From Chloroflexota bacterium (GTDB lineage: Bacteria; Chloroflexota; Ktedonobacteria; Ktedonobacterales; JADMIN01): a stretch of DNA of 64,000 bases. The notes beneath the pieces were generated by a model. It was given only the letters and a program-made list of their open reading frames with translations, had not been told where the DNA came from and made no database searches. The translations under genes and the position numbers were made by a program. Below are positions 17,990 through 27,867 of this stretch, piece by piece (within the stretch, counting starts at the first letter, position 1; every line of letters starts with the position of its first letter). The DNA lies in the NCBI GenBank assembly GCA_021323855.1, contig JAJPKE010000016.1:62001-126000 (forward strand). Reading direction: 5' to 3'.

Positions 17990-18745
17990 GTGTCCTCTAA
18001 CATTGAGCAACGGCGCGAACACATGTCTGATCTACCAGATATACCGGCTGATACCTCGTCTGATATCCCTCCTGCGCCACCAGATACGGCAGATAAGGCG
18101 GAGGTGGAGTTGCCGGCGTTGAGCGGCGGTTCGCTCTTGCGCAAGAACTTCGTGCGCTGGCTGTTCATGGGCATGGTGCGTGTCCTCTACCGCACCTGGA
18201 CCCGCGTCGCGGTGCGCGTCTTCCCGGAAGATTCGCGGCAGGCAGCTTTTGCAACGAAAATCGGCATCCCACTGCCGGACCGGCTGAACATGAGTTGGGT
18301 GACGCCGAATCTGGCCGTTGGCGGGCGTGTCTTGCCGGCGGATATTCACCGGCTGGCGAAGGTCGGCGTGACGCGCGTGGTGGATACGCGCTCCGAGCAT
18401 CAGGATGACGCAGCGGCGATGGGGCGCGAGGGCATCGAACTGCTCTACCTGCCGACACCAGATACATACCCGCTCTCTGTGGAGCAGTTACGAGAAGGGG
18501 CAAGCTGGATCAACCGGCAGCGCAATAGCGGCCAGCGTGTGCTGATCCACTGCGAACACGGCGTCGGACGCAGTGTCCTCTTGACGGCGGCGGCGCTCGT
18601 GGCGGATGGTCTGGGCGCGCACGAGGCGATGGAACTAATTCAGGAGAAACGCTGGCAGGCCGCGCCAAATCACCGCCAGATGCGCCGGCTGCAAGAGTTC
18701 GAGCGTTCCCTGCGGACGCAACCACTTGATACTGCAAGCCGCTGA
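17990..18745 (+). CDS. Dual-specificity protein phosphatase
   Basis: This 251-residue protein starts best at GTG 17990, with TAAGGAG 7 bp before it; an ATG at 18023 is the alternative. The catalytic loop HCEHGVGRS holds Cys188 and the phosphate-binding Arg of the C-x5-R signature. An upstream Asp in LPTPDTYPLS is the likely general acid. A short hydrophobic stretch (about 53-65, FVRWLFMGMVRVLYR) sits before the domain and may touch the membrane. The gene begins 28 bp after the DUF1385 gene and is likely cotranscribed. Substrates may be proteins or inositol/lipid phosphates. Confidence 0.88.
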   Translation: MSSNIEQRREHMSDLPDIPADTSSDIPPAPPDTADKAEVELPALSGGSLLRKNFVRWLFMGMVRVLYRTWTRVAVRVFPEDSRQAAFATKIGIPLPDRLNMSWVTPNLAVGGRVLPADIHRLAKVGVTRVVDTRSEHQDDAAAMGREGIELLYLPTPDTYPLSVEQLREGASWINRQRNSGQRVLIHCEHGVGRSVLLTAAALVADGLGAHEAMELIQEKRWQAAPNHRQMRRLQEFERSLRTQPLDTASR

Positions 18746-18794
18746 GTATTGGGTGACAGGCAACCGAGGAAAAGACGCGAGGCAGAGGGAAGCA

Positions 18795-19319
18795 ATGGCA
18801 GAGACGGCTGCGCGTCCAGAAAATACAGCACACATGTTCAGGCGCACCACCTGGGCAGCCTACGCTGCCTGCGGCTGGGCGCTGCTCTTTGCGCTGATGA
18901 GCTTCTATTGGGCGGCGGGCGGCAACTTCGGCGTGGAGACGCTGGGAAGCGCCATTCAAGCGCAGGCACACAATCCGGGATTCGTGGCGATTGTCTGGCT
19001 TACCGGCGTAGCGAAGGTCATCGGTGGCTTGTTCGCGCTGACGCTGGTGCGGCCCTGGGCGCTCTGGTTGCCACGCCGGCTGAAGCTTATCCTGGCGTGG
19101 ACAGGTGGCATCGGGCTGGCGCTCTATGGCGGCGTGCAATTGCTCATCGAGGGCGCAGTGCTGAGTGGGCTGCTTCATGTGAGCGGTCCGGTGGATTGGG
19201 TCGGACTGCGCTGGCATATCTGGCTCTGGGACCCCTGGTGGTTGCTGGGTGGCATTCTCTTCTTGCTCGCCGCGTGGCGCTATCAGCGAACGCCTGTACA
19301 ATTCAGGTGGACGAAGTAG
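18795..19319 (+). CDS. DUF3995-type membrane protein
   Basis: The ATG at 18795 has AGAGGGA 6 bp upstream and gives 174 residues; longer frames reach into the previous gene. Four hydrophobic helices are seen near 20-42, 62-84, 95-118 and 145-163, with aromatic residues such as FYWAAGG and LWDPWWLLGG. This pattern fits the DUF3995 family of small bacterial membrane proteins, whose function is unknown. It follows the phosphatase by 49 bp on the same strand and ends near a strong hairpin, so it is probably the last gene of this operon. Confidence 0.75.
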   Translation: MAETAARPENTAHMFRRTTWAAYAACGWALLFALMSFYWAAGGNFGVETLGSAIQAQAHNPGFVAIVWLTGVAKVIGGLFALTLVRPWALWLPRRLKLILAWTGGIGLALYGGVQLLIEGAVLSGLLHVSGPVDWVGLRWHIWLWDPWWLLGGILFLLAAWRYQRTPVQFRWTK

Positions 19320-19329
19320 CAATGACAAA

Positions 19330-19366
19330 CCCAACCATCGTCTTATACGTTGCGACGATGGTTGGG
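19330..19366. terminator. Perfect 13-bp hairpin after the DUF3995 gene
   Basis: CCCAACCATCGTC (19330-19342) pairs with GACGATGGTTGGG (19354-19366) around an 11-nt loop. No T-run follows on either strand, so termination may be weak or rho-aided. It lies 10 bp after the stop codon and also after a possible minus-strand gene. Confidence 0.6.
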
Positions 19367-19420
19367 TGCGTGATATGCTTACTCAAATAGTATCCGTTCG
19401 GATAGACAATGAAGCCTATC

Positions 19421-19652
19421 CTACTTGATTCGCCTTTGCGGCAGGCTGACCACAACAGCCACTACTCCCTGGCCTTGCGGCGTGGGAGCTACTTGGAGTC
19501 CTGAAGGTGCTTCGCCCTCTGACGAGGACGGCTTGGACTCACCAGCGATTGGCGACCAACGAGACCATCGGACAGCAGGGGACGACCCCACGGTCTTGAC
19601 CCAAATGATCGTACCAAGCCGCTGGTGTGAGTATATCTTGCCAGTCTCTCAT
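19421..19652 (-). pseudogene. Possible frameshifted small gene
   Basis: An ATG at 19652 starts MRDWQDILTPAAWYDHLG, with AAAGGA about 12 bp before it. That frame stops soon after. A second frame on the same strand, open from 19648 to a stop at 19421, carries a protein-like stretch (LGTIIWVKTVG ... VVAVVVSLPQRRIK). A single +1 shift near 19600 would join them into about 75 residues. No family was recognised. It could be a decayed gene or chance. Confidence 0.3.
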
Positions 19653-21352
<1,700 letters not shown>

Positions 21353-21353
<1 letters not shown>

Positions 21354-21466
21354 CCCCCCCCCCCAGCCCCTCCCCCGTGCGCGGGAGAGGGGAGCGAGAG
21401 CCGGTAGGCAGCGACACTTGGCACGCGGCCCCTCTCCTATGGGAGAGGGGGTAGGGGGTGAGGTCT
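21353..21466. repeat. Family A repeat, copy 4, with C11 tract
   Basis: A run of eleven C at 21354-21364 is followed by a hairpin CCCTCCCCCGTGCGCGGGAG (21369-21388) and a second hairpin CCCTCTCCTATGGGAGAGGG (about 21430-21449), ending in GGGGGTGAGGTC. The order mirrors the element at 9122-9345. It fills nearly the whole gap between guaB and the next gene. The C11 tract is prone to slippage. Confidence 0.65.
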
Positions 21467-21483
21467 AGAAATTTGAGGGCAGC

Positions 21484-22776
21484 ATGACTACGAGCGGAAC
21501 GGCGGTCCTGGGCGGCGGCGCGCTTGGCCTGACGCTGGCCTACCGGCTGGCGCTGGCGGGCGAGCGTGTTGTCGTGATGGAACGCGAGGGCGAGGCTGGC
21601 GGGCTGGCGGCGGGATTCCCTGTTGGCGAGAGCGGCGTCTATCTCGAAAAGTTCTATCATCACCTCTTCCGCACCGATACCGCCGCCGTCGCCCTCATCG
21701 AAGAGCTTGGTCTGGGTGAGAAACTCTATTGGGGCGAACCGAATAGCAGCCTGCTCTACCAGGGTGTGCCCTATCGGCTGGCCGGAAGCGTTGGCGCGAT
21801 ACTGGCGATCACGCCGCTGCCGCTGCTGGACCGCCTGCGCCTGGGAGCTGGTGGCGCGTTCCTGAAGGTGCTGCCCAGTCCGGGTATGCTGGAAGGGAAG
21901 ACGGCGGCGGCATGGCTGCGCCGCTGGATGGGCAAACGCGCCTATGAGGTGGTCTGGGAGCCACAGTTGCGCGGCAAGTTCGGCGCCTATGCCGATAAGA
22001 TTGCCATGCCCTGGATGTGGGGCCGCATCCACTGCCGCACCAACTCGCTCGGCTACCTCAAAGGCGGCTTTCAGGCGCTCTACGAGGCGCTGGTGGCGGC
22101 CATCGAGGCGCACGGCGGCGAGGTGCGCCTGAATACCGAAGTGCAATCGGTGAAGCCTGCCGGTGGCGATACCCTGCGTGTTATCTCCGGCTTCGGCAAG
22201 GAGCAGTACAATCGTGTCGTCTCGACGCTCGCCTCGCGCGTGACCTTCAAGGTGACGCCGGACCTGCCGGCAGACTTCCGCAAACAGTATGAGTGGGGCG
22301 CAGCGTATGGCGCGCATTGCCTGATTCTGGCGCTGGACCGTCCCCTCTTGAAAGATGTGTACTGGCTTAGCATCACTGACCCGGATTACCCGTTCCTGGC
22401 CGCCGTGGAGCATACCAACTACATCCCCGCTGAGGAATATGGTGGGCGACACCTGCTCTATCTCGGCAGCTATCTACCGATGGATCATTCGACGATGCGC
22501 GCGACCACCGAGGAGACGCTGGCGCAGTATCTGCCGCACCTGAGTCGCCTCAATCCCGCGTTCTCGCCCGAATGGATCCGCGAGAAGTGGAGCTTTGCCG
22601 CGCCATTCGCCCAGCCCATCGTCACCACCGACTATAAGGCGCACATCCCGCCGCACGAGACGCCGATCCCCAACTTCTACATGGCGAACATGTTCCAGGT
22701 CTATCCCCAGGACCGTGGCCAGAACTATAGCATCGTGCTGGCGAACAACCTCGCGAAAAAGCTGATTGGTGAATAA
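21484..22776 (+). CDS. FAD-dependent oxidoreductase, amine oxidase/protoporphyrinogen oxidase-like
   Basis: This 430-residue flavoprotein opens with the dinucleotide-binding motif VLGGGALGLTLAYRLALAGE and an acidic strand end VVVMEREGEAGGLAAG, typical of the amine-oxidase/PPOX superfamily. FYHHLFRTD follows, a feature of family members found in polysaccharide and lipid pathways. The C-terminal FAD block is DRGQNYSIVLANNLA. No haem or carotenoid genes are nearby, so the substrate is open. The ATG at 21484 is only 18 bp after a repeat; the upstream GAGGGCAGC can serve as ribosome site. Confidence 0.85.
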   Translation: MTTSGTAVLGGGALGLTLAYRLALAGERVVVMEREGEAGGLAAGFPVGESGVYLEKFYHHLFRTDTAAVALIEELGLGEKLYWGEPNSSLLYQGVPYRLAGSVGAILAITPLPLLDRLRLGAGGAFLKVLPSPGMLEGKTAAAWLRRWMGKRAYEVVWEPQLRGKFGAYADKIAMPWMWGRIHCRTNSLGYLKGGFQALYEALVAAIEAHGGEVRLNTEVQSVKPAGGDTLRVISGFGKEQYNRVVSTLASRVTFKVTPDLPADFRKQYEWGAAYGAHCLILALDRPLLKDVYWLSITDPDYPFLAAVEHTNYIPAEEYGGRHLLYLGSYLPMDHSTMRATTEETLAQYLPHLSRLNPAFSPEWIREKWSFAAPFAQPIVTTDYKAHIPPHETPIPNFYMANMFQVYPQDRGQNYSIVLANNLAKKLIGE

Positions 22777-22789
22777 AACAAAGGAGCGG

Positions 22790-22890
22790 CAGTAAACTGC
22801 CGGCGCACGGATTGGAGAGGCTAAAGCCATTGGGGACACTGCTGCCCTATCAGGCGGACTTTAGTCTACTTTATCGTGCGCCGGCTTTTC
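22790..22890. repeat. Family B hairpin repeat, copy 1 (convergent spacer)
   Basis: GCCGGCGCACG (22799-22809) and CGTGCGCCGGC (22875-22885) are perfect 11-bp inverted repeats. Inside are GGCTAAAGCC and GGACTTTAGTC. It lies between two genes that end toward each other and could act as a two-way terminator. The same GCCGGCGCACGA core recurs near 34.26 and 40.2 kb. Confidence 0.65.
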
Positions 22891-22903
22891 AAAGCCGCGC
22901 CTG

Positions 22904-24055
22904 CTACCGCATAGACCGGAAGAAGGCGCAGATGTCTTCTGCCAGCAGGTCAGGCTCTTCGTGCGCGGGGAAGTGGCCGCCGCGCGGCATCTCCGTCCAG
23001 CGCTGCAAATTATAGCCGCGCTCGGCCAGTTCGCGCGGGGGATGGTCCATGTTCTTGGGGAAGAGCGCGACTGCCACCGGCACCTCGATGCGCTCACCTT
23101 TGGCGAGTGGTGGAGTGTCGTCCTGGACGAAGTACGGGCCAAACGACGAATTGATCGTCTGCGTCAACCAATAGAGGCTGATATTTGTTAGCAGTTCGTC
23201 TTTGGTGAAGCGTCGTTCCACATCGCCGCCGCAATCGCTCCACGCGCGAAACTTTTCGACAATCCACGCGGCCAAGCCCGCTGGCGAATCATTGAGGCCA
23301 TAGGCAAGCGTCTGCGGTCGGGTTTCTTGGATGTGCGCATAGGCGCCCTGCTCGATATCCCAACGATCATATTCTGCGAAGAACTCTCGCTCCCGCTCGG
23401 ATAGCTCCGGCGCGCCTGGACCCCGATACAGGCTTGCCGAAACACTGAGAAGGTGAACTCCAATCAGATGTTGCGCATGGAAGCGCGCCAGTGCATTGGT
23501 CACTCCGCCGCCGACATCGCCGCCATGCGCGCCGAAACGCGGATAGCCAAGCACATCTACCATCAGATGTACCCAGAGGTCAGCGATCTGCGCGCGAGTG
23601 AGCGCGCCCTGCGGTGGCCGTGTTGAGAAACCGTAGCCGGGCAGTGACGGCACAACGACATCGAAGGCGTCAGCAGGGTCGCCGCCAAATCGCGCGGGGT
23701 CGGTCAGCCGTGGCAAGATATCGAGCATCTCGGTAAATGAACTGGGCCAGCCGTGCGTCACGGCAAGCGGCAGCGGATGGGGACCGTTGCCGCGCACATG
23801 CAGAAAGTGAATCGTCGTGCCATCTATATTCACCCGAAACTGCGGGAATGCGTTGAGCTGGCGTTCCTGCTCGCGCCAATCATAGTTCTCGCGCCAATAG
23901 GTGACGAGTTCGCGCATATACGCTAGATTCGCGCCATACGCCCAGCCGGAGCCAGCCACCTCATCGGGCCAGCGGGTCAGCGCCAGCCGCGCCTGTAGGT
24001 CGTCGAGATCAGCCTGCGGAACGGCAATGGTAAACGGTTGCGCTTGCATCACCAT
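22904..24055 (-). CDS. Epoxide hydrolase (alpha/beta hydrolase with EHN domain)
   Basis: This 383-residue enzyme would add water to an epoxide to form a diol. The N-terminal EHN region (FTIAVPQADLDDLQARLALTRWP) is followed by the core fold: THGWPSSFTEM at 100-110 is the oxyanion motif, and AHGGDVGGGV contains the nucleophile Asp180. GGHFPAHEEPDLLAED near the end holds the catalytic His. The membership is clear; the real substrate (juvenile-hormone-like, xenobiotic or lipid epoxide) is not. AGAGGA lies 6 bp before the ATG at 24055; an internal ATG at 24049 is possible. Confidence 0.9.
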   Translation of the reverse strand: MVMQAQPFTIAVPQADLDDLQARLALTRWPDEVAGSGWAYGANLAYMRELVTYWRENYDWREQERQLNAFPQFRVNIDGTTIHFLHVRGNGPHPLPLAVTHGWPSSFTEMLDILPRLTDPARFGGDPADAFDVVVPSLPGYGFSTRPPQGALTRAQIADLWVHLMVDVLGYPRFGAHGGDVGGGVTNALARFHAQHLIGVHLLSVSASLYRGPGAPELSEREREFFAEYDRWDIEQGAYAHIQETRPQTLAYGLNDSPAGLAAWIVEKFRAWSDCGGDVERRFTKDELLTNISLYWLTQTINSSFGPYFVQDDTPPLAKGERIEVPVAVALFPKNMDHPPRELAERGYNLQRWTEMPRGGHFPAHEEPDLLAEDICAFFRSMR

Positions 24056-24065
24056 CTATGTCCTC

Positions 24066-24101
24066 TCGTTCGAATCATCCAAGTCGTTCGAATCATCCAA
24101 G
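24066..24101. repeat. Two tandem 18-bp repeats upstream of the epoxide hydrolase
   Basis: TCGTTCGAATCATCCAAG occurs twice head-to-tail without a gap (24066-24083 and 24084-24101). Each copy holds the palindrome TTCGAA. The pair starts 10 bp upstream of the start codon, in the leader or promoter region, so it could be a regulator site or a replication slippage product. Confidence 0.8.
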
Positions 24102-24122
24102 ATTTTCGCTTCATGCTATAAA

Positions 24123-24171
24123 GTATAGCCGCTCATGTGGGCAGGATTCGCCCTGATATGAGCGGCTATAC
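24123..24171. terminator. Perfect 14-bp hairpin between DoxX and epoxide hydrolase genes
   Basis: GTATAGCCGCTCAT (24123-24136) pairs with ATGAGCGGCTATAC (24158-24171), with an inner GGGC/GCCC stem. It lies downstream of the DoxX gene on the minus strand and is followed there by TTTAT. It probably ends the arsR-MFS-DoxX transcript. Confidence 0.7.
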
Positions 24172-24233
24172 TCTCTATTGCGTGAACTGGTGTAGTATGG
24201 TCGCTGTTGCAGGCTCAACCGGAGGTCAAATCA

Positions 24234-24674
24234 TTATCCCAACGCGACCAGCACCGCCAGCGCGATGAAGAGGAGTTGCATTGGCAGGCGCAGCCACAGC
24301 GGTGTTGCCCGTCTGCCACGCAAGGGGACATGCTTCAGGGCAGCGTTGACATTCGCCGGGAACATGGCAACGAACAAGATGGCCAGGCAAATGCCGGCGG
24401 CAAACCGAACCCGCGGAATCAGCAAGCCAATAGCCCCCAGTATCTCCAGAATGCCAGTAACAAGGATGATCTGGCGTGGATACGGGAACGCCTTCGGCAC
24501 CATTTTGATGAGGTCCTCTTTCATAGAGGTAAAGTGGGCGCTGGCGGTAAACAGGATCATCAGGGCAAGCGCCCAGGTGATGGAATCATACCAGGTAAGG
24601 AACAGAGGCACGCCCAGGGCGCCTAGTCCACGAAAGATGAGCAACGCTGCGAGCAGCACAATCAAGGGAGCCAT
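24234..24674 (-). CDS. DoxX-family membrane protein
   Basis: The ATG at 24674 (AGAAAGG about 10 bp upstream) gives 146 residues. Four hydrophobic segments lie near 3-22, 30-46, 70-90 and 120-145. The middle block PRQIILVTGILEILGAIGLLIPRVR matches DoxX-like small membrane proteins, which are often linked to thiosulfate/quinone or stress functions. The loop AHFTSMKEDLIKMVPKAFP is also typical. It is the last gene of the operon headed by the ArsR-type regulator, 43 bp after the previous gene. Confidence 0.85.
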   Translation of the reverse strand: MAPLIVLLAALLIFRGLGALGVPLFLTWYDSITWALALMILFTASAHFTSMKEDLIKMVPKAFPYPRQIILVTGILEILGAIGLLIPRVRFAAGICLAILFVAMFPANVNAALKHVPLRGRRATPLWLRLPMQLLFIALAVLVALG

Positions 24675-24717
24675 AAAGATCAACCTTTCTTTCTCAGAGA
24701 ACGGGTATACCGAGCCA

Positions 24718-25128
24718 TCACATCGGATGGGCAACGATGAGTCCAACGGCAAGGAGTAAAGTGACAAGGGCCAGCAACGATGCCCCGGAGATTGTGACCA
24801 GCGTGCCAGCCGAGGAACGTTTGGGCTTCCCTATCATCATGTGCAGGAAGAACCCGCCTGATTGGGCAAGGAGGCCAATGAGCAAGAGGATACATGCCGC
24901 CAGCTTCAGACCCCCAGGGAAGGTGGTCTGAGCCAGATAGGTGTAGTACACCAATGACATCACCAGCAAGACCCCGGCATGGGCGTGTCCGAGGCGGAAG
25001 TACGACGCCCGAAAAGGGGTAAGCCAGGGATTGCCGCGCACCCGCAATTGCAGCAACGAATAACCGCCGAACATCACTGTTGGCAAGGCAATCCAGGAGA
25101 TGATCGAGAACAGTCGGATAGGATCCAT
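24718..25128 (-). CDS. Small four-helix membrane protein in ArsR operon
   Basis: The ATG at 25128 has GAGG 6 bp upstream and gives 136 residues. Hydrophobic helices lie near 8-26, 45-65, 72-92 and 110-132. RLGHAHAGVLLVMSLVYYTYL and SGGFFLHMMIG contain several His and Met residues in or near helices, which might bind metal or haem, but no named family was recognised. It starts 16 bp after the MFS gene and precedes the DoxX gene, so all are likely translated from one mRNA. Confidence 0.78.
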   Translation of the reverse strand: MDPIRLFSIISWIALPTVMFGGYSLLQLRVRGNPWLTPFRASYFRLGHAHAGVLLVMSLVYYTYLAQTTFPGGLKLAACILLLIGLLAQSGGFFLHMMIGKPKRSSAGTLVTISGASLLALVTLLLAVGLIVAHPM

Positions 25129-25144
25129 GGGTTTCCTCTTTCTT

Positions 25145-26461
25145 CTAAATGTGCATGCGAAGAGCGCGCAGTTCGCGCTCTTCATCTAGCGGCGTGCGGG
25201 TGACCCAGAACGCTGATGAGGCGGCAAGCGCGCCACCAACAGCAACCGCCAGTCCCAGGCCGTTGATTTGCCCCGCCAACGTAATAGCAAGCGCGGCGAT
25301 GAGGCCGCTGATGAGCGCGCCGATGGCTGAGCCGCTAAAGGCCACTGTGCGGATGGTGGCCGCTACGCGCCCCTGAAGCGCATCAGGCGTCACGCGCTGG
25401 CGCAGGCTGCTGCTGTTCACAGTCCAGATCGGGCCAGCGAAGCCAGAGACCATCCAGGCAAGGAAGAGGATTGGCACGGCGGACATCGGCGCGAGCAAGG
25501 CGAGCGGCACCAGCAGCAGTGAACCGCCATCTATGATGCGTGAGAGTGCCAGCGTTGGAATGATGCCCAGACGCTTGCCAAGTGTTGCTGCAACCATCGC
25601 CCCTAGCAACGCCGTCACGCCGCCGGAGGCGAGAATCAGGCCGACGATACCTGGTTGGAGATGCAGTGTGCGGTAGGCAAAGAGTAAGAAAATCGTTTTC
25701 CCCAACACCATCCCAGCGTTCGAGAGGGCGATGCTCATGCTCAGACGACCGAGAGCTGGATGTCCGAATGTCACTCGCAGCCCTTCGCGTAGCTCTCCCA
25801 AGAGATGGCGCAGCGTCCAGCGATGGCCGTCCTGCGTTGTTTCAGTCTCCTGTGTGCGAATCGAGGTAATTCCGACTATAGAAGCGAGGAACGAGAGCGC
25901 ATCGGCGACAACGGCCAGAGGCGCTCCAAACACTTGAATCAACAGGCCAGCCAGACCGGGACCAACGATAGTCGCCAGCGAGTCGCTGACCGCCAGCCGT
26001 GCGTTGCCTTCGATCAGGTTCTCTCTCTCGATCAGCGAGGGGAGATAAGCGGCATAGGCAACATCAAAGAAGACTCCTAGGCCGCCAGTGAGAATGGCGA
26101 CACCATAGAGTTGCGTCAGCGTAAGCCAGCCACAGAGAAAAGCAACGGGAATCGTCGCAAGCGTCAACAGGCGGCCAAGATCGGTGACGATCATCACCAT
26201 CCTGCGAGGCAAGCGGTCCACATAGACGCCGGCCACCAGCGCCACCACTGATGAGGTGATCCGGCTGCATGCCACTAATACGCCGACCTGAAAGGCAGTA
26301 GCATGCAAGAGCAGGATGGCAATCGTTGGTAGAGCAATCAAAGTGATCTGGTCGCCAAAGAGGCTGATGGTCTCTCCCAGCCACAGCCGCAAGAAATCGG
26401 CATGACGCCAGAGATTCCCATGTAGCAAGGCAGGATTTCGCGTGCCAGTTAATGATGTCAT
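25145..26461 (-). CDS. MFS transporter (putative drug exporter, TMS5/MFS_3 type)
   Basis: This 438-residue protein has about 12 hydrophobic segments and the MFS_3 pattern: FLRLWLGETISLFGDQIT at the N-terminus, a helix 2-3 loop VYVDRLPRRMVMIVTD with the conserved D-R-x-x-R-R, and VAYAAYLPSLIERENLIEGN after helix 4. It probably exports a drug or metabolite with proton exchange. Its ATG overlaps the stop codon of the upstream regulator as ATGA, so translation is coupled. The regulator presumably senses the exported compound. Confidence 0.9.
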   Translation of the reverse strand: MTSLTGTRNPALLHGNLWRHADFLRLWLGETISLFGDQITLIALPTIAILLLHATAFQVGVLVACSRITSSVVALVAGVYVDRLPRRMVMIVTDLGRLLTLATIPVAFLCGWLTLTQLYGVAILTGGLGVFFDVAYAAYLPSLIERENLIEGNARLAVSDSLATIVGPGLAGLLIQVFGAPLAVVADALSFLASIVGITSIRTQETETTQDGHRWTLRHLLGELREGLRVTFGHPALGRLSMSIALSNAGMVLGKTIFLLFAYRTLHLQPGIVGLILASGGVTALLGAMVAATLGKRLGIIPTLALSRIIDGGSLLLVPLALLAPMSAVPILFLAWMVSGFAGPIWTVNSSSLRQRVTPDALQGRVAATIRTVAFSGSAIGALISGLIAALAITLAGQINGLGLAVAVGGALAASSAFWVTRTPLDEERELRALRMHI

Positions 26462-27576
26462 TGCGTGGCTCCTGATGGATCAGCGCTCGCACCTAGATAG
26501 GCGCGTAGTTGTTCAGCAGCGCGCGGCAGCATTTCAGCGCGCAGGCGATAGTGTTTTCCGGGTTCGCGGACTTCGATCAATCCAGCGCCACGCAAGACGA
26601 CCAGATGGTGCAGCATTGTCGTTTTGCCGATGCCGAAGAGGTCGGAAAGTTCTTGCAACGTGTAACTCTCCGTCGCCAATTTTTTGAGGATGTGTAGCCG
26701 CCGCTCGTCGCCCAACGCCTTGTAGAGTTGCACGAGCTGGTCGGGTGGCGCATCGCCATGTCGTTTGCCGTCTTCGCTGGCGAGGGGATAGCAGATCAGG
26801 CGCGTATCGGGCAGGCTGGCGAGAACCGTCCAAGGGCGCATAATGGCGGTTGGAATCAGAATCACTCGCTGCACGCCCGGCTCCAGAACATACTCGTAGT
26901 CTTGCGTTGCCAGCAAAATCAATCGCTGAAGTGACATCTGTTTTGCCAGCGCGCTTTTCGCTTTTGCATCGGCCACGAGCGCAGGCATCACTTCATCTTC
27001 CTGGCGGCGAAAAACTAGCGCATACCAGCGGCTCAGAATAGCCAACAGTTGCATCTTCATGGCCGCCGCATCCTGCTCGAGCAGATGGCGCAGCGCAGAT
27101 CGCCAGGGAATGTCATTCGACAATGACGCCGCCTTGAGGTAGGTGCGTTGCGCCTCGTCATCGCCCTCCGCCGCACGCAGAATCGTCTCGGCTGGCGTCG
27201 TGTGCCGGCAGGAGCGGTCATAGTAACCGAGCAGATGCAGGCGAATCTCGCGCGCGTCGGTGGCTTCGAGGTGTGCAAGCAGCGCCGATACATCGTGCGG
27301 CGCAGGAACCGTACTGGTCAGCCCAAGCAGCCGGTCCCAGACGGTATCGCTGCCAGCAGTGAAGCGTTCGATATCTGCCAGCAACTCTGGGCCAGCCGCC
27401 GCGCGCGCTGCATCGAACCAGGCGCGACCAACAGTGTAGGCTTCATAGTCGCCAACGCAGGTGATGACGTGTAGCGTCAGCAGACATTCATATGCAGCTC
27501 CCGCCTCGACACCGATCTTCATTGGTTCATCTGCCCCCTGATTTCCGTACCCAAAGATTGCCGGATAGGAAGTCAT
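26458..27576 (-). CDS. ArsR-family regulator with DUF5937-type N-terminus
   Basis: I chose the ATG at 27576, with GGGAG 7 bp upstream, giving 372 residues. The C-terminal 90 residues are an ArsR winged helix: LYKALGDERRLHILKKLATE, then YTLQELSDLFGIGKTTMLHHLVVLRGAGLIEVRE and a beta wing. The long N-terminal part (about 1-270) is mixed alpha/beta and resembles DUF5937, a likely ligand-sensing domain. No cysteine metal site is seen, so it senses something other than arsenic. It heads an operon with the MFS exporter. Its promoter region holds palindromes suited to self-control. Confidence 0.88.
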   Translation of the reverse strand: MTSYPAIFGYGNQGADEPMKIGVEAGAAYECLLTLHVITCVGDYEAYTVGRAWFDAARAAAGPELLADIERFTAGSDTVWDRLLGLTSTVPAPHDVSALLAHLEATDAREIRLHLLGYYDRSCRHTTPAETILRAAEGDDEAQRTYLKAASLSNDIPWRSALRHLLEQDAAAMKMQLLAILSRWYALVFRRQEDEVMPALVADAKAKSALAKQMSLQRLILLATQDYEYVLEPGVQRVILIPTAIMRPWTVLASLPDTRLICYPLASEDGKRHGDAPPDQLVQLYKALGDERRLHILKKLATESYTLQELSDLFGIGKTTMLHHLVVLRGAGLIEVREPGKHYRLRAEMLPRAAEQLRAYLGASADPSGATQ

Positions 27577-27596
27577 TGCGCTGCTCCCTTCCCAAA

Positions 27597-27647
27597 AGTT
27601 CAATATATTCTGAAGTTCAGTATAAATTGAACTTCGTGATTTGTCAA
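27597..27647 (-). promoter_or_regulatory. Promoter and nested operator of the arsR-MFS operon
   Basis: On the minus strand TTGACA (27647-27642) and TATACT (27624-27619) are 17 bp apart. An outer inverted repeat AGTTCAAT (27597-27604) / ATTGAACT (27626-27633) surrounds the -10 box, and the central CTGAAGTTCAG (27610-27620) is itself a palindrome. A dimer bound here would block the polymerase. Confidence 0.8.
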
Positions 27648-27687
27648 GGGGTAATGTCAGGGCAATGAAAAAGTCATTTGCACGAGA

Positions 27688-27867
27688 TCAATGAGCGTCT
27701 TCACCAAACTCTTCGCGCCAGTTTTGCCAGCGGGTGCGCGCGCGCACCTCCTCGAAGGCGCGCAACCCTGCCTCTTCTTTGGCTTTCCAGCGATGCTCCC
27801 AGCCCATCTTTTCCGGCTTGCAGAGCGGACAGGTGCCACGTCCTGGCGCACGGTAGCGTTTACGCAT
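27688..27867 (-). CDS. Small 59-residue protein with CPLC motif
   Basis: This gene is short but well supported. Its ATG at 27867 overlaps the end of the upstream gene by 8 bp. The product starts MRKRYRAPGRGTCPLCKPEK, where C-x-x-C resembles half a zinc ribbon, and continues as a charged helix rich in Trp, Glu and Arg (about 25-55). No known family was recognised. Coupled translation with the 94-residue protein suggests the two work together. Confidence 0.65.
   Translation of the reverse strand: MRKRYRAPGRGTCPLCKPEKMGWEHRWKAKEEAGLRAFEEVRARTRWQNWREEFGEDAH

Noticed and set aside
16744-18174. Long minus-strand frame of 476 codons opposite DUF1385
   Set aside because: It covers two well-supported plus-strand genes and has shadow-like composition (His, Arg, Gln).
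21354-21364. C11 tract as a phase-variation switch of guaB
   Set aside because: It starts after the guaB stop codon, so slippage would not change the protein.
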